This document shows, piece by piece, positions 24,553-35,893 of a stretch of DNA of 64,000 bases (its first letter is position 1; every line of letters begins with the position of its first letter). A program made the translations under genes and the position numbers. Below the pieces are notes generated by a model. The model was not told where the DNA came from, did not search any database, and worked only from the letters and a program-made list of their open reading frames with translations. The DNA is taken from positions 62,001 to 126,000 of the forward strand of contig NZ_NEVN01000001.1 of NCBI RefSeq assembly GCF_002261475.1. The letters run 5' to 3'. This DNA comes from Bordetella genomosp. 5 (GTDB lineage: Bacteria > Pseudomonadota > Gammaproteobacteria > Burkholderiales > Burkholderiaceae_B).

Positions 24553-24719
24553 AAGACCATTGTCCCAGAATCGGCAGGGCTGTCCAGCCGCGAGGAAGGG
24601 GCCCGCGAAAGGCGGCGTGACCGGTTTTGCAAAGGGTCACGAACGCAATACGCCGAAACCGCGACACGCCTGCCGGGGTGCTATACAACGGGCCGTTACC
24701 GTTACGCATGGAGCACGCC

Positions 24720-25412
24720 ATGAACACTCCGTCTGCCGGGTCGTCGGGCCCGGGTCCGCGCCGCGGATTGCACCCGCTTTTCGCCGCTGCCGCGGTTGCC
24801 GTAATCGTGTTGTGCACGGTGGCGGTCGCCGCCATTCTGGGCTGGCTGCCCACCCCCGGGGCGCAGCAGCGGCCTGGCGACGCGCCGATGAGCGCGGAGC
24901 AAGCCGCCAATTCCGGCCCCGAAGCCGCCAATCTCGCGCCGGCCGATCCCGGCGCCGTCCCGGCCGCCCGCGCCCAGAACGGCCTGCCGTCGCACGTCGC
25001 CCAGGGGCAAGCCCAGCCCGCGCCGGCGCAGCCGGCCCCGCAGGCACGCCAGCCCGCGTCCTGCCCGAGCTGCGGCACCGTGGCATCGATCCGCACCGTG
25101 CAGGTGCCGGTGCGCGACAACAGCAATCACATCGTCGGCACGGTCGCGGGCGGCGTGGTGGGCGGCGTGGTCGGCAACCAGTTCGGCGGCGGACACGGCA
25201 AGGACGCGCTGACGGTGCTGGGCGCCGTGGGCGGCGCTTTGGCAGGCCGCGAAGTCGAGCGTAATATTAGGCAGCAACAGACGGTGACGCATTACGAAGC
25301 CGTGGTGCGCATGGACGACGGCAGCCAGCGTACTTTCCGTAGTGCGCAGCCGTTCGCCTTCGCCACCGGCGCGCCGGTGCGTGTCGAAAACGATCAATTG
25401 CTGCCGCGCTGA
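24720..25412 (+). CDS. Glycine-zipper 2TM-domain envelope protein
   Basis: The 230-residue protein has an N-terminal membrane anchor (about residues 17-40), a long Pro/Ala/Gln-rich linker, a C-P-S-C pair (PASCPSCGTVASIRTVQVPV), and a glycine-zipper segment (IVGTVAGGVVGGVVGNQFGG and the LGAVGGALAGREVE stretch). It ends with a beta-rich domain ending in VRVENDQLLPR. This is the arrangement of Rickettsia 17-kDa-type/SlyB-like envelope proteins, which help keep envelope integrity. ATG 24720 has GGAG 7 bp ahead. Confidence 0.8.
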   Translation: MNTPSAGSSGPGPRRGLHPLFAAAAVAVIVLCTVAVAAILGWLPTPGAQQRPGDAPMSAEQAANSGPEAANLAPADPGAVPAARAQNGLPSHVAQGQAQPAPAQPAPQARQPASCPSCGTVASIRTVQVPVRDNSNHIVGTVAGGVVGGVVGNQFGGGHGKDALTVLGAVGGALAGREVERNIRQQQTVTHYEAVVRMDDGSQRTFRSAQPFAFATGAPVRVENDQLLPR

Positions 25413-25442
25413 GCGCCGCCCCGACGCACCACAGGAGACCGA

Positions 25443-26345
25443 ATGAGCGATTCGAACACCAACCCGTTCGTGATGCCCGGCATGGGGCAGGATTCCGATT
25501 TGTCGGGCAATCCGCTGCTCGCCAGCATGGAAATGATGCGTCAGGCCTGGGCCGGCCTCGCCGGGCCCGGCGGGCTGGCGCAATCGCTGCCCATGACGCC
25601 GCCGCTCAATGTCGAGGAGCTCGAGCGCCGCATCACCGAGCTGCGCGCGGTCGAAGGCTGGCTGCGCCTGAATCTGCAGATGCTGTCGTCCACGATCCAG
25701 GGCATGGAGGTGCAGCGCGCCACCATCGCCACGCTGCGTTCGTTCGTGGGTAGCGTGTCCAGCATGGACACCGGCTCGCCGCGTTCGTCGAGCGACCCCT
25801 CGCCGCTGGAAGTGGCGCTGGGCCTGAAGCCCGCGCCGGGCCAGCCGGCGGGCGCTTCGCCGTTCGGTCAGTCGCCCTTCGGCCAGACGCCGCCGCCGGA
25901 CGCGACGGCCGAACCGCCCGCCGATGCGGATGCGGCCACCGGCGCGTCGGCCGCGGATGCCGGCGCGGAAGCGCTCAACCTCGCTGCCGCGCAGGCCACT
26001 CAGGCGTCACAGGCCTGGTGGGGCCTGCTGCAACAGCAGTTCAACCAGATCGCCGCGGCCACCGCCGCCACGCTGCCGCAGATGATGGGCGAGACCGGTG
26101 TCGATACGCCGGGGGCGGCCTCCGCCAAGCCCTCCGCGGGCACGGCGCCGGCCGGCAAGCCCGCCGGCAAGTCCGCCGCCAAAACGGGCGCAAAACGCGC
26201 CTCCAAGACCGCGGCCAAAACCCCGGCCAAGAAAGCCGCGAAGTCGGCCACCAAGACCACCGAGGCGGCCAAGAAGCCTGATGCCAAGCCCGCCGCGCGC
26301 GGCGTGGCCAAGACCTCGATCAAGCCGGCACGCCGCTCCACGTAG
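25443..26345 (+). CDS. phaM: PhaM-type polyhydroxyalkanoate granule-associated protein
   Basis: The 300-residue protein begins with the PhaM domain ([11 protein letters not shown], then [20 protein letters not shown] and [20 protein letters not shown]). A Pro/Ala/Gly-rich middle follows, and then a histone-H1-like basic tail rich in AKK/AAK units ([14 protein letters not shown]). In Ralstonia eutropha PhaM activates PHA synthase and ties granules to the nucleoid through such a tail. PHA synthesis genes are not in the window, so a storage-granule role is inferred from family. GGAGA stands ahead of the ATG. Confidence 0.85.
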   Translation: MSDSNTNPFVMPGMGQDSDLSGNPLLASMEMMRQAWAGLAGPGGLAQSLPMTPPLNVEELERRITELRAVEGWLRLNLQMLSSTIQGMEVQRATIATLRSFVGSVSSMDTGSPRSSSDPSPLEVALGLKPAPGQPAGASPFGQSPFGQTPPPDATAEPPADADAATGASAADAGAEALNLAAAQATQASQAWWGLLQQQFNQIAAATAATLPQMMGETGVDTPGAASAKPSAGTAPAGKPAGKSAAKTGAKRASKTAAKTPAKKAAKSATKTTEAAKKPDAKPAARGVAKTSIKPARRST

Positions 26346-26415
26346 GGGCTGCGCCGATTCTTCCGAATCCAGGCGGACACGCCGTGTCCGCCCTTTTAAC
26401 TTACGTGTTGGTTCT

Positions 26416-27785
<1,370 letters not shown>

Positions 27786-27789
<4 letters not shown>

Positions 27790-29165
27790 GCACGACGGGC
27801 GCGCCAGGCGGCGCGCCTGACGGCCTGCCCACGCCGCGGCGCTACTACGCCGCGGCCACCGTGCTGGTCGGCATGAGCCTCTCGGTGCTCGATGCCACCA
27901 TCGCGAACGTCGCACTGCCCACCATCGCCGCCGACCTCGACGCCCTGCCGTCGCAGGCCGTGTGGGTCATCAACGCCTACAACCTGGCCGTCGTGATGAT
28001 GCTGCTGCCGATGTCGGCGCTCGCCGAGCGCATCGGCTTTCGCCGCATGTTCACGTTCGGCCTGGTGCTGTTCACCTCGGCGTCGCTGGCCTGCGCGCTG
28101 TCGCAGTCGCTCTGGCAGCTCAGCATGGCGCGGGTGTTCCAGGGGGTGGGTGCGGCCACGCTGATGTGCATGTTCGGCGGCCTGGTGCGCAACATCTATC
28201 CGCTGCGCCTGTTGGGCCGCGGCATCAGCATCAACGCCACCACGGTGGCCGTGATGTCGGTGCTCGGTCCCACCATCGGCTCCTTCATCCTCACCGTGGC
28301 GCCGTGGCGCTGGATCTTTGCGGTCAATCTGCCGTTTTGTATTGCCGCGATGTTCGGGCTGCGGTTCCTGCCCGATGTGCCGCGCAGCAGCTCCCGGCTG
28401 GATTGGGTCGCCGCGGTGCTCAGCATGATCACGCTCGGCGTGTTCATCTCCGGCGTGGACATGCTGGGTCAGGATCCCCTGCGCGGGATCGGCCTGATCG
28501 CGATCGCCGCGGTGGCCGGCTTCGTACTGGTGCGGCGCGTGCGCGGCCAGCCCGCGCCGCTGGTGCCGGTGGATCTGCTGCGCATCCGGCCGGTGGCCTA
28601 TGCGGTGGCGGCGTCGGCCTGCACCTTCGCCGCGCAGATGGCCTCGTATGTGGCGCTGCCCTTTTATTTTCAGCAAGTGCTGGGGCGTCCGCATCTGGAG
28701 GTGGGGCTGCTCATGGCCGCCTGGCCCGTGGGCACCGCCCTGGTCGCGCCGTTCGCCGGCCGCATGTCCGATCGCTACTCGGCCGCGGTGCTGAGCGGCG
28801 CGGGGGCGGCGGCCATGGTGATCGGGATGCTGTGGGTGACGGTGTTGCCGACCTCGGCGGGCAATGCCTGGATCATGGTGGGCATGTTCATCGCGGGTTG
28901 CGGCTTCGGCTTCTTCCAGACGCCGAACAACCGCGCCATGTTGTCGTCCGCGCCGCGCGAACGCAGCGGCGCCTCGGGTGGCCTGCAGGCCACTACCCGG
29001 GTGTTCGGCCAGAGCTTCGGCACCGCGCTGGTCGCCATCGCGTTCAGCCTGTCGGCCTCGCACGGGCCGACCGTGGCCCTGGTGCTCGGCACGGTCTGCG
29101 CCGTGCTGGCCGTGGCGGTCAACATGGTCAGAATCGCCCGAAAGGTCGGGTCGTCGGCGGCTTGA
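27786..29165 (+). CDS. MFS transporter, drug/H+ antiporter type (DHA2, EmrB-like)
   Basis: The 459-residue protein starts at a GTG overlapping the glmU stop codon (GTGA), so it is translationally coupled. It shows DHA2 landmarks: [20 protein letters not shown] (motif D1), [33 protein letters not shown] and [19 protein letters not shown]. About twelve to fourteen membrane segments are present. Such pumps export drugs or metabolites by proton exchange. The link with glmU is probably positional only. Substrate unknown. Confidence 0.88.
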
Positions 29166-29288
29166 ATCCGCGCCGGTGGCCCCCGCCGGCGCCCGCGCGG
29201 CCCTGGTTTTGCACGGCGAATCGGGGCCATGGTTGCCTGCCAAAGGGCCGTTTTTCGGGAATACGGCCTGCTGTCATGAACTGACTTT

Positions 29289-29294
29289 TATAAT
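29289..29294 (+). promoter_or_regulatory. -10 box candidate for ugd
   Basis: TATAAT at 29289-29294 lies 50 bp before the ugd ATG in a GC-poor patch. No convincing -35 was found at normal spacing. Confidence 0.4.
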
Positions 29295-29343
29295 CCGCAG
29301 CGGTGGCGTATTGCCATCGTTTTGGCTAGGGATCAGGCAACAC

Positions 29344-30662
<1,319 letters not shown>

Positions 30663-30663
<1 letters not shown>

Positions 30664-31733
30664 TGAAAATCCTACAGCTCAATTTTGAGAAAGGCTGGCG
30701 CGGCGGCGAGCGCCAGACGCTGTACTGCATGCGTGCCTTCCGCAAGGCCGGTCATGAGGTCGAGATTCTGTGCCGTGCCGGTGGCCCGCTCGCGCAGCGC
30801 GCCGCCGACGAAGGCTTCAAGGTGCACGCGGTGCGCAACGTGCCGGGCCAGCTCGCGTTTCTGGCGCGTCATGGCGCGGGCTACGACATCGTGCACAGCC
30901 AGACCGCCAACACCAATACCTGGGCCGTGCTCACCCGGCTGTTCCATCGCCGCCCGGTCGTGTTTTCGCGCCGCACCTCGTTCGTGGTCGAACCCAAGGA
31001 CGAATGGAAGACCGGCTACAAATGGCGCCATGTCGATCTGTTCGTGGCGATCAGCGAGATGGCGGCCAGCGAGCCGCGACGTCTCGGCATCGAGCCGGTG
31101 ATCATCCGCAGTGCGGTCGAGCCGCACGAGATCGATCAGGCCAACGTGGCCGCGCTGGTGCAGGAGTTTGCCCTCACCGGCCGCCGCATGCTTGCCACCT
31201 CGGCCGCGCTGCTGCACGACAAAGACCCCGTCACGCTGGTGCGCGCCATCGGCGAACTCGCGCGCACGCGTTCCGACTTCGTGTTCCTGCATTTCGGCGC
31301 GGGCGGCAATCGCGAGGCCGAGGCGCGGGCCGAAGTGCAGCGCCTGGGCCTGCAGGACGTGTACCGGTTCGCCGGCTTTCGCAAGGGCGTGGAAGACTTC
31401 TACAGCGTGATGGACGTCTTCGTCATGGCCTCGCTGGAAGAGGCGCTCGGGAGCAGCGTCCTGGACGCGTTCCTGCAACGGGTGCCGGTGGTGTCCACCG
31501 ATGCGGGCGGCCTGAAAGAAAGCCTCGCCGACGGCCGTGGTGTGCTGTGCGCGGTGGGCGATTATCAGGCGATGGCGGCCGGCATGGCGCGCTGCCTGGA
31601 CGACGCGGCCTTCCGCGCCGACGTGACCGAGCGCGCCTACGCCTACGTGAAGACCGAGCACGACGTGACCGAGATGGGCCGCCGTTATCTGGCCCAGTTC
31701 GACCGCCTGCTCGCGGCCAAGCCGCGGCGCTGA
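30663..31733 (+). CDS. Glycosyltransferase family 4 protein
   Basis: The 356-residue enzyme has the GT-B fold pattern: an N-terminal acceptor domain (FEKGWRGGERQTLYCMRAF) and a C-terminal donor domain with the GT4 E-x7-E region (VMASLEEALGSSVLDAFLQR) and VVSTDAGGLKESL. It would transfer a sugar from a nucleotide donor, perhaps one made from UDP-glucuronate, since its start codon overlaps the ugd stop. Target polysaccharide unknown. Confidence 0.85.
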
Positions 31734-31754
31734 GCGTGATGCTGCCGCCCGCGA

Positions 31755-32264
31755 TCACGCCGGCGGCAGCTCGATCCGCGTCTCGAACTTGGCGCGATGC
31801 ACCGAGAAGAAGGTGCGCACGTTGCGCACATTGGCATGCGCCGTGAAGGCCCGGTGCGCGAGTGCGTGATAAGCGGGCATGTCGCGCACCTGCACGATCA
31901 CCACGAAATCCGGGCCGGGCGACACGCGGTAGCACTGCAGTACCGCCGGCTCGGCGAGCAGGCTCGCCTCGAATTCGTCGAGCCGCTCGGCCGCCTGCAC
32001 GTCCAGCGTGATCTCCACGATGGCGGTCAGCGTGCTGCCCAGCGCGGCGGGCGACAGAATCGCCACCTGCTTTTCGATCACCCCCGATTCGATCAGACGG
32101 CGCACCCGGCGCAGACAGGTGGGCGGCGAGGCATGCACGCGCTCGGCCAGATCCTGGTTGGTGAGCGAGCTATCCTGTTGCAGTTGTTCCAGAATGCGGC
32201 GATCGAGGTCGTCCAGCGGGGCACTGGCGGGCGGGGATTCGGGCGAAATCAGTTCGTTTTGCAT
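31755..32264 (-). CDS. Lrp/AsnC-family transcriptional regulator
   Basis: The 169-residue protein has an N-terminal winged helix (LDDLDRRILEQLQQDSSLTN, then LAERVHASPPTCLRRVRRL) and a C-terminal RAM/ligand domain (VSPGPDFVVIVQVRDMPAYH). Members sense amino acids and act locally or globally. It is divergent from glmS across a 152-bp AT-rich region holding short inverted repeats, so it may control itself, glmS or both; that is inference. Confidence 0.92.
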   Translation of the reverse strand: MQNELISPESPPASAPLDDLDRRILEQLQQDSSLTNQDLAERVHASPPTCLRRVRRLIESGVIEKQVAILSPAALGSTLTAIVEITLDVQAAERLDEFEASLLAEPAVLQCYRVSPGPDFVVIVQVRDMPAYHALAHRAFTAHANVRNVRTFFSVHRAKFETRIELPPA

Positions 32265-32322
32265 GATTCGTTCATAAATCAGGCTGTAGAGAAATTATAT
32301 TTAATCACGTTCCTGTAAGAAA

Positions 32323-32375
32323 TTAATCTTTCAGATTGCACTAAATATAGAAATCTAATTTCGTGAAGGGGGATG
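32323..32375. promoter_or_regulatory. AT-rich regulatory region between lrp-like gene and glmS
   Basis: The intergenic stretch is far richer in A and T than its surroundings. AATCT-TTC-AGATT around 32325-32337 is a small inverted repeat, and related GAAATCTAATTTC sequence follows within 30 bp. These are plausible Lrp-type sites or promoter elements, but no single promoter can be fixed. Confidence 0.35.
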
Positions 32376-32416
32376 CACAATGCGTCCACTTTCTCTATTT
32401 CTCAGGAGCACAGCAT

Positions 32417-34249
32417 ATGTGCGGCATCGTAGGCGCCGTCGCCCAGCGCGACATCACCCCGATCTTGGTCGAAGGCCTGAAGCGGCTGGAATACCGCGGC
32501 TATGACTCCTGCGGCGTGGCGCTGCACACGGACGGCCATCTGCGCCGCACCCGCAGCACGCAACGCGTGGCCGAGCTGGCCGACCAGGTGGCTGAAGAGT
32601 CGCTGTCGGGCTTCACCGGCATTGCCCACACCCGCTGGGCCACGCACGGCGCGCCGGCCACCTACAACGCGCACCCGCACTTCTCCTCGATCGGCAAGGA
32701 CGAGCCGCGCATCGCGCTCGTCCACAACGGCATCATCGAAAACTACGCCGAACTGCGCACCGAGCTGCAGCAGGCGGGCTTCGTGTTCGAAAGCCAGACC
32801 GACACCGAAGTGATCGCGCACCTGGTCAACCACCTGTACAACGGCGATCTCTTCGACGCCGTGCAACAGGCCGTGCGCCGCCTGCATGGCGCCTATGCCA
32901 TCGCCGTGTTCTGCCGCGACGAGCCGCACCGCGTGGTCGGTGCGCGCCAGGGTTCGCCGCTGGTCGTGGGCCTGGGCAAGAACGAGAACTTCCTCGCCTC
33001 CGACGCGCTGGCCCTGGCCGGCACGACCGACCAGATCGTTTATCTGGAAGACGGCGACGTGGTCGACCTGCAACTGCAGCGCGTCTGGATCGTCGACGCC
33101 GAAGGCAAGCCGGTCGACCGCAAGACCAACACCGTGCACGTGCATACCGGCGCGGCCGAACTCGGCCCCTATCGCCACTTCATGCAGAAAGAGATCTTCG
33201 AGCAGCCGCGCGCCGTCGGCGACACGCTGCAGGACATCGACGCCATCACGCCCGAGCTGTTCGGCGACGAAGCGTTCAAGATCTTCAAGGACATCGACCG
33301 CATCCTGATCCTGGCCTGCGGCACCAGCTACTACGCCGGCATGACCGCGAAGTACTGGATCGAATCGATGGCGCAGATCCCGGTGGCCGTCGAAATCGCC
33401 AGCGAGTATCGCTACCGCGACAGCGTGCCGAACCCCAAGACCCTGGTCATCACCATCTCGCAATCGGGCGAGACCGCCGACACGCTCGCCGCGCTGAAGC
33501 ACGCGCGTTCGCTCGGCATGAACCACACGCTGACCATCTGCAACGTGGCCACCAGCGCCATGGTGCGCGAGTGCGTGCTGTCGTACATCACCCGTGCAGG
33601 CGTCGAGATCGGCGTGGCATCGACCAAGGCATTCACGACGCAGCTCACCGCGCTGTATCTGCTGACGCTGACGCTGGCCCAGACGCGCGGCCTGCTCAGC
33701 AACGAGCAGGAAGCCGAGTGCATGAAGGCGCTGCGCCACCTGCCGGCCGCCATCGGCTCCGTGCTCGCGCTCGAGCCGCAGATCATGGCCTGGGCCGATC
33801 GCTTCGCCACCAAGGAAAACGCGCTGTTCCTGGGCCGCGGCATGCACTACCCGATCGCCCTCGAAGGCGCGCTCAAGCTCAAGGAAATCAGCTACATCCA
33901 CGCCGAGGCCTACCCCGCCGGCGAACTCAAGCACGGGCCGCTGGCCCTGGTCACCGACCAGATGCCCGTGGTCACCATCGCGCCCAAGGACGCCCTGCTC
34001 GAGAAGCTGAAGTCCAACATGCAGGAAGTGCGTGCGCGCGGCGGCGAGCTGTACGTGTTTGCCGATTCCGACAGCAAGATCAACAACGAAGAAGGCATGC
34101 ACGTGATCCGCATGCCCGAACACTACGGCATGCTGTCGCCGATCCTGCACACCGTGCCGCTGCAACTGCTGGCGTACCACACGGCATGCGTGCGCGGCAC
34201 CGACGTCGACAAACCGCGCAACCTCGCCAAGAGCGTGACGGTGGAGTGA
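32417..34249 (+). CDS. glmS: Glutamine-fructose-6-phosphate aminotransferase (isomerizing)
   Basis: The 610-residue enzyme makes glucosamine-6-phosphate from fructose-6-phosphate and glutamine, the entry step to UDP-GlcNAc. After removal of Met1 the N-terminal Cys ([12 protein letters not shown]) is the glutaminase nucleophile. Two SIS domains follow, with [17 protein letters not shown] and [14 protein letters not shown], and the conserved C-terminus [17 protein letters not shown] at 32404-32408 sets the start at 32417. A 15-bp terminator stem follows the gene. Confidence 0.97.
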   Translation: MCGIVGAVAQRDITPILVEGLKRLEYRGYDSCGVALHTDGHLRRTRSTQRVAELADQVAEESLSGFTGIAHTRWATHGAPATYNAHPHFSSIGKDEPRIALVHNGIIENYAELRTELQQAGFVFESQTDTEVIAHLVNHLYNGDLFDAVQQAVRRLHGAYAIAVFCRDEPHRVVGARQGSPLVVGLGKNENFLASDALALAGTTDQIVYLEDGDVVDLQLQRVWIVDAEGKPVDRKTNTVHVHTGAAELGPYRHFMQKEIFEQPRAVGDTLQDIDAITPELFGDEAFKIFKDIDRILILACGTSYYAGMTAKYWIESMAQIPVAVEIASEYRYRDSVPNPKTLVITISQSGETADTLAALKHARSLGMNHTLTICNVATSAMVRECVLSYITRAGVEIGVASTKAFTTQLTALYLLTLTLAQTRGLLSNEQEAECMKALRHLPAAIGSVLALEPQIMAWADRFATKENALFLGRGMHYPIALEGALKLKEISYIHAEAYPAGELKHGPLALVTDQMPVVTIAPKDALLEKLKSNMQEVRARGGELYVFADSDSKINNEEGMHVIRMPEHYGMLSPILHTVPLQLLAYHTACVRGTDVDKPRNLAKSVTVE

Positions 34250-34291
34250 CGTGAGGTGATGCGGCGGGAGGTCTCTGCCGCTTGATTCATG

Positions 34292-34329
34292 CGACAAGGG
34301 GGCTGCGATGGCAGCCCCCTTGTCGTTTT
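34292..34329 (+). terminator. Rho-independent terminator of glmS
   Basis: A perfect 15-bp stem (34292-34306 with 34311-34325, loop GATG) is followed by TTTT. It lies 43 bp past the glmS stop codon. Confidence 0.92.
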
Positions 34330-34349
34330 GGGGCGTAGATGCGATCAGC

Positions 34350-34430
34350 GCTTGGCGGGGGCACTGCGTGCAGCGTAAATGTGTTGGTGAGCGTGGGAGC
34401 TTTCTCAGTGAAATTAGAGTCTGACACCAT
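34350..34430. repeat. Partial copy of the GGTGTCAGACT palindromic element (right half)
   Basis: This stretch matches the 107-bp element at 34594-34700 in its middle and right part: CACTGCGTGCAGCG, GGTGAGCGTGGGAGC, and the end AGAGTCTGACACC. The left terminal GGTGTCAGACT is not present. It forms the left boundary of the duplicated regulator fragment. Confidence 0.6.
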
Positions 34431-34438
34431 ACATTGCG

Positions 34439-34583
34439 CGCTGCGCAGCATGTCTTCGGGGGTGTAGCAATAGAACGAGCCGATGATGATCGGCATGTCG
34501 AGCAGGTTGTCGACCAGGGACCGCACGCGCGCGGACTGCGCGGCTTCGAGCAGGGTGTGGTGAAACAGGTTGTTGTAGTGCTG
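34439..34583 (-). pseudogene. 145-bp duplicated fragment of the FCD/GntR regulator gene
   Basis: Bases 34439-34583 match 35336-35480, inside the intact regulator gene at 35199-35858, without gaps and with only two differences (C for A near 34470, A for G near 34563). The fragment codes for the central FCD helices (around SLVDNLLDMPIIIGSFY) and has neither start nor native end. It is bracketed by GAGTCTGACACC on the left and GGTGTCAGACT on the right. The high identity implies a recent copying event. Confidence 0.9.
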
Positions 34584-34593
34584 CGGGTTTTAA

Positions 34594-34700
34594 GGTGTCA
34601 GACTGCAATTTCGTAGCGGGATCACTGCGTGCAGCGCGCGAGCGCTGGTGAGCGTTGGAGCACGCACAGCTACGAAATCAGGAAATCAGAGTCTGACACC
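34594..34700. mobile_element. 107-bp palindromic MITE/REP-like element
   Basis: The element begins GGTGTCAGACTGCAATTTCG and ends AGAGTCTGACACC. Its arms (GGTGTCAGACT, AATTTCGTAGC and GCTACGAAAT, AGTCTGACACC) form a long imperfect inverted repeat around an inner GC-rich part. No transposase is coded. Part copies flank it on both sides. Elements with GGTGTCAGACT-like ends are common near RAYT-type transposases in proteobacteria as I recall; the class here is not proven. Confidence 0.6.
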
Positions 34701-34706
34701 TTAGAT

Positions 34707-34727
34707 AAGAGTCTGACACCTTAGATT
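34707..34727. repeat. Extra copy of AGAGTCTGACACCTTAG terminal sequence
   Basis: AAGAGTCTGACACCTTAGATT repeats, 21 bp further on, the right end of the 107-bp element. It marks the left border of the segment holding the small exported-protein gene. Confidence 0.6.
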
Positions 34728-34749
34728 GAGGCACTTTACGGAGAAAGTA

Positions 34750-35118
34750 TTGAAAATTGGCGTCCTTCTTGCGGTCAGTCTGTTTCTCGAAATGATGCTG
34801 TTGTCTGAGGCGGGTGCCGCAGAGAACGCAGCAAAGGCGGCATGGCGCGATAAACGCGACGCGTTCGAGCTTTGCCAGGCGCAGAACCGGGTTGCGGCTG
34901 AGTATTTCGCGGACGCGAAGGCGAGAGATAGACAAGTTCGCCCTCCCGTTCCTACGCCTCCGTGTGTCGACCCCGGCGCATTCAACCAGGAGGGTGCGCC
35001 GAATCCGTTGGAGGGGGGAGGGGCGCATTCCCCTCCAGAAACCGCTGATACTCCGCCCAATAACGCCTCGCCCCAAGCAGAGCCTCAGAGGGAGCAGCAG
35101 CCTGAGGCCAAGAGCTGA
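34750..35118 (+). CDS. Small exported protein of unknown function
   Basis: From the TTG at 34750, which has GGAG 6 bp ahead, the product has 122 residues. It has a signal peptide (KIGVLLAVSLFLEMMLLSEA, cleaved near AGA-AE), then a charged helical stretch with one cysteine (AAWRDKRDAFELCQAQNRVA), a proline-rich region with a second cysteine (PTPPCVDPGAFN), and a low-complexity Pro/Gln/Glu tail. The two cysteines could pair. Short exported proteins of this composition occur in Burkholderiales without known function. The gene is bracketed by inverted copies of the GGTGTCAGACT element, so it may have moved with them. An earlier TTG at 34726 is possible. Confidence 0.6.
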   Translation: MKIGVLLAVSLFLEMMLLSEAGAAENAAKAAWRDKRDAFELCQAQNRVAAEYFADAKARDRQVRPPVPTPPCVDPGAFNQEGAPNPLEGGGAHSPPETADTPPNNASPQAEPQREQQPEAKS

Positions 35119-35132
35119 AGAGGTAGCAGGGC

Positions 35133-35157
35133 CTTAAGGTGTCAGACTGCAATTTCG
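35133..35157. repeat. Left-end copy of the GGTGTCAGACT element
   Basis: CTTAAGGTGTCAGACTGCAATTTCG matches the left end of the 107-bp element at 34591-34612. It lies 15 bp past the small exported-protein gene and about 40 bp before the 3' end of the FCD regulator gene. Confidence 0.65.
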
Positions 35158-35198
35158 CTTTGCTTTGGCGTCAGCCGAGCCCCGCAGCCACGGAAGAA

Positions 35199-35858
35199 CT
35201 ACTCCCCCGTCTTTCCATCCTTTCGATGCGAGCGAAACAGCAGGTGGGTCGCTGCCAGGTGGAAGCGCACTGCGATCTCCGCGCATGCGGGATCGCGCGC
35301 GCGTATCGCGGCGATGATCTGGCGGTGGTGTTCCACGCTGCGCAGCATGTCTTCGGGGGTGTAGAAATAGAACGAGCCGATGATGATCGGCATGTCGAGC
35401 AGGTTGTCGACCAGGGACCGCACGCGCGCGGACTGCGCGGCTTCGAGCAGGGTGTGGTGGAACAGGTTGTTGTAGTGCTGGACCTGCGCGACATGGTCAG
35501 GTGCGCCGGAGTTCACGGCGTCGAGCATGCATTGGTTGATGCGCTCGAGCTCGTCGATCTGTTCGGGCGTGGCGCGCGTGGCGGCGGCCTTGGCGGCGTA
35601 TGGCTCAAGCAGCATGCGCAGCTCGAAGGCCTCGTCGATGTCGCGGTCCTGCCAGCCCAGCACGACCGCGCCGCGGCGGCCTTCGCGGGTGACCAGGCCG
35701 TCGGCGATCAGGCGTTCGATCGCGTTGCGCACGGGCGTTCGGCTGACCGAGAGTTGCGTGGCGATGTGTTCCTCGCGCAGCGGCTCGCCGGGCAGGAACG
35801 ATCCGGCCATCAGGCGGCGGCGCAATTCGCCGTAGACGTAATCACTGGCGCTCGACAT
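35199..35858 (-). CDS. GntR-family regulator, FCD subfamily
   Basis: The 219-residue protein has an N-terminal winged helix (YVYGELRRRLMAGSFLPGEP, then EEHIATQLSVSRTPVRNAIERL) and a C-terminal FCD domain, whose metal/ligand residues are in the FELRMLLEPYAAKAA, NNLFHHTLLEAAQ and HHRQIIAAIRARD helices. It is last in a five-gene catabolic operon and probably controls it in response to a carboxylic acid. A 145-bp part of this gene is duplicated 0.9 kb downstream. The ATG at 35858 (MSSASDY) is chosen. Confidence 0.9.
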   Translation of the reverse strand: MSSASDYVYGELRRRLMAGSFLPGEPLREEHIATQLSVSRTPVRNAIERLIADGLVTREGRRGAVVLGWQDRDIDEAFELRMLLEPYAAKAAATRATPEQIDELERINQCMLDAVNSGAPDHVAQVQHYNNLFHHTLLEAAQSARVRSLVDNLLDMPIIIGSFYFYTPEDMLRSVEHHRQIIAAIRARDPACAEIAVRFHLAATHLLFRSHRKDGKTGE

Positions 35859-35893
35859 GAGGAGGCTGGCTCTTCCCGGTTTCAAAGCTGCGA

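Noticed and set aside
32270-32416. glmS ribozyme/riboswitch upstream of glmS
   Set aside because: The leader is AT-rich and short, lacks the ribozyme core, and this RNA is known from Gram-positive bacteria rather than betaproteobacteria.
34437-34583. A second functional FCD regulator
   Set aside because: Only 145 bp are present, without start codon or DNA-binding domain; it is a duplicated fragment.
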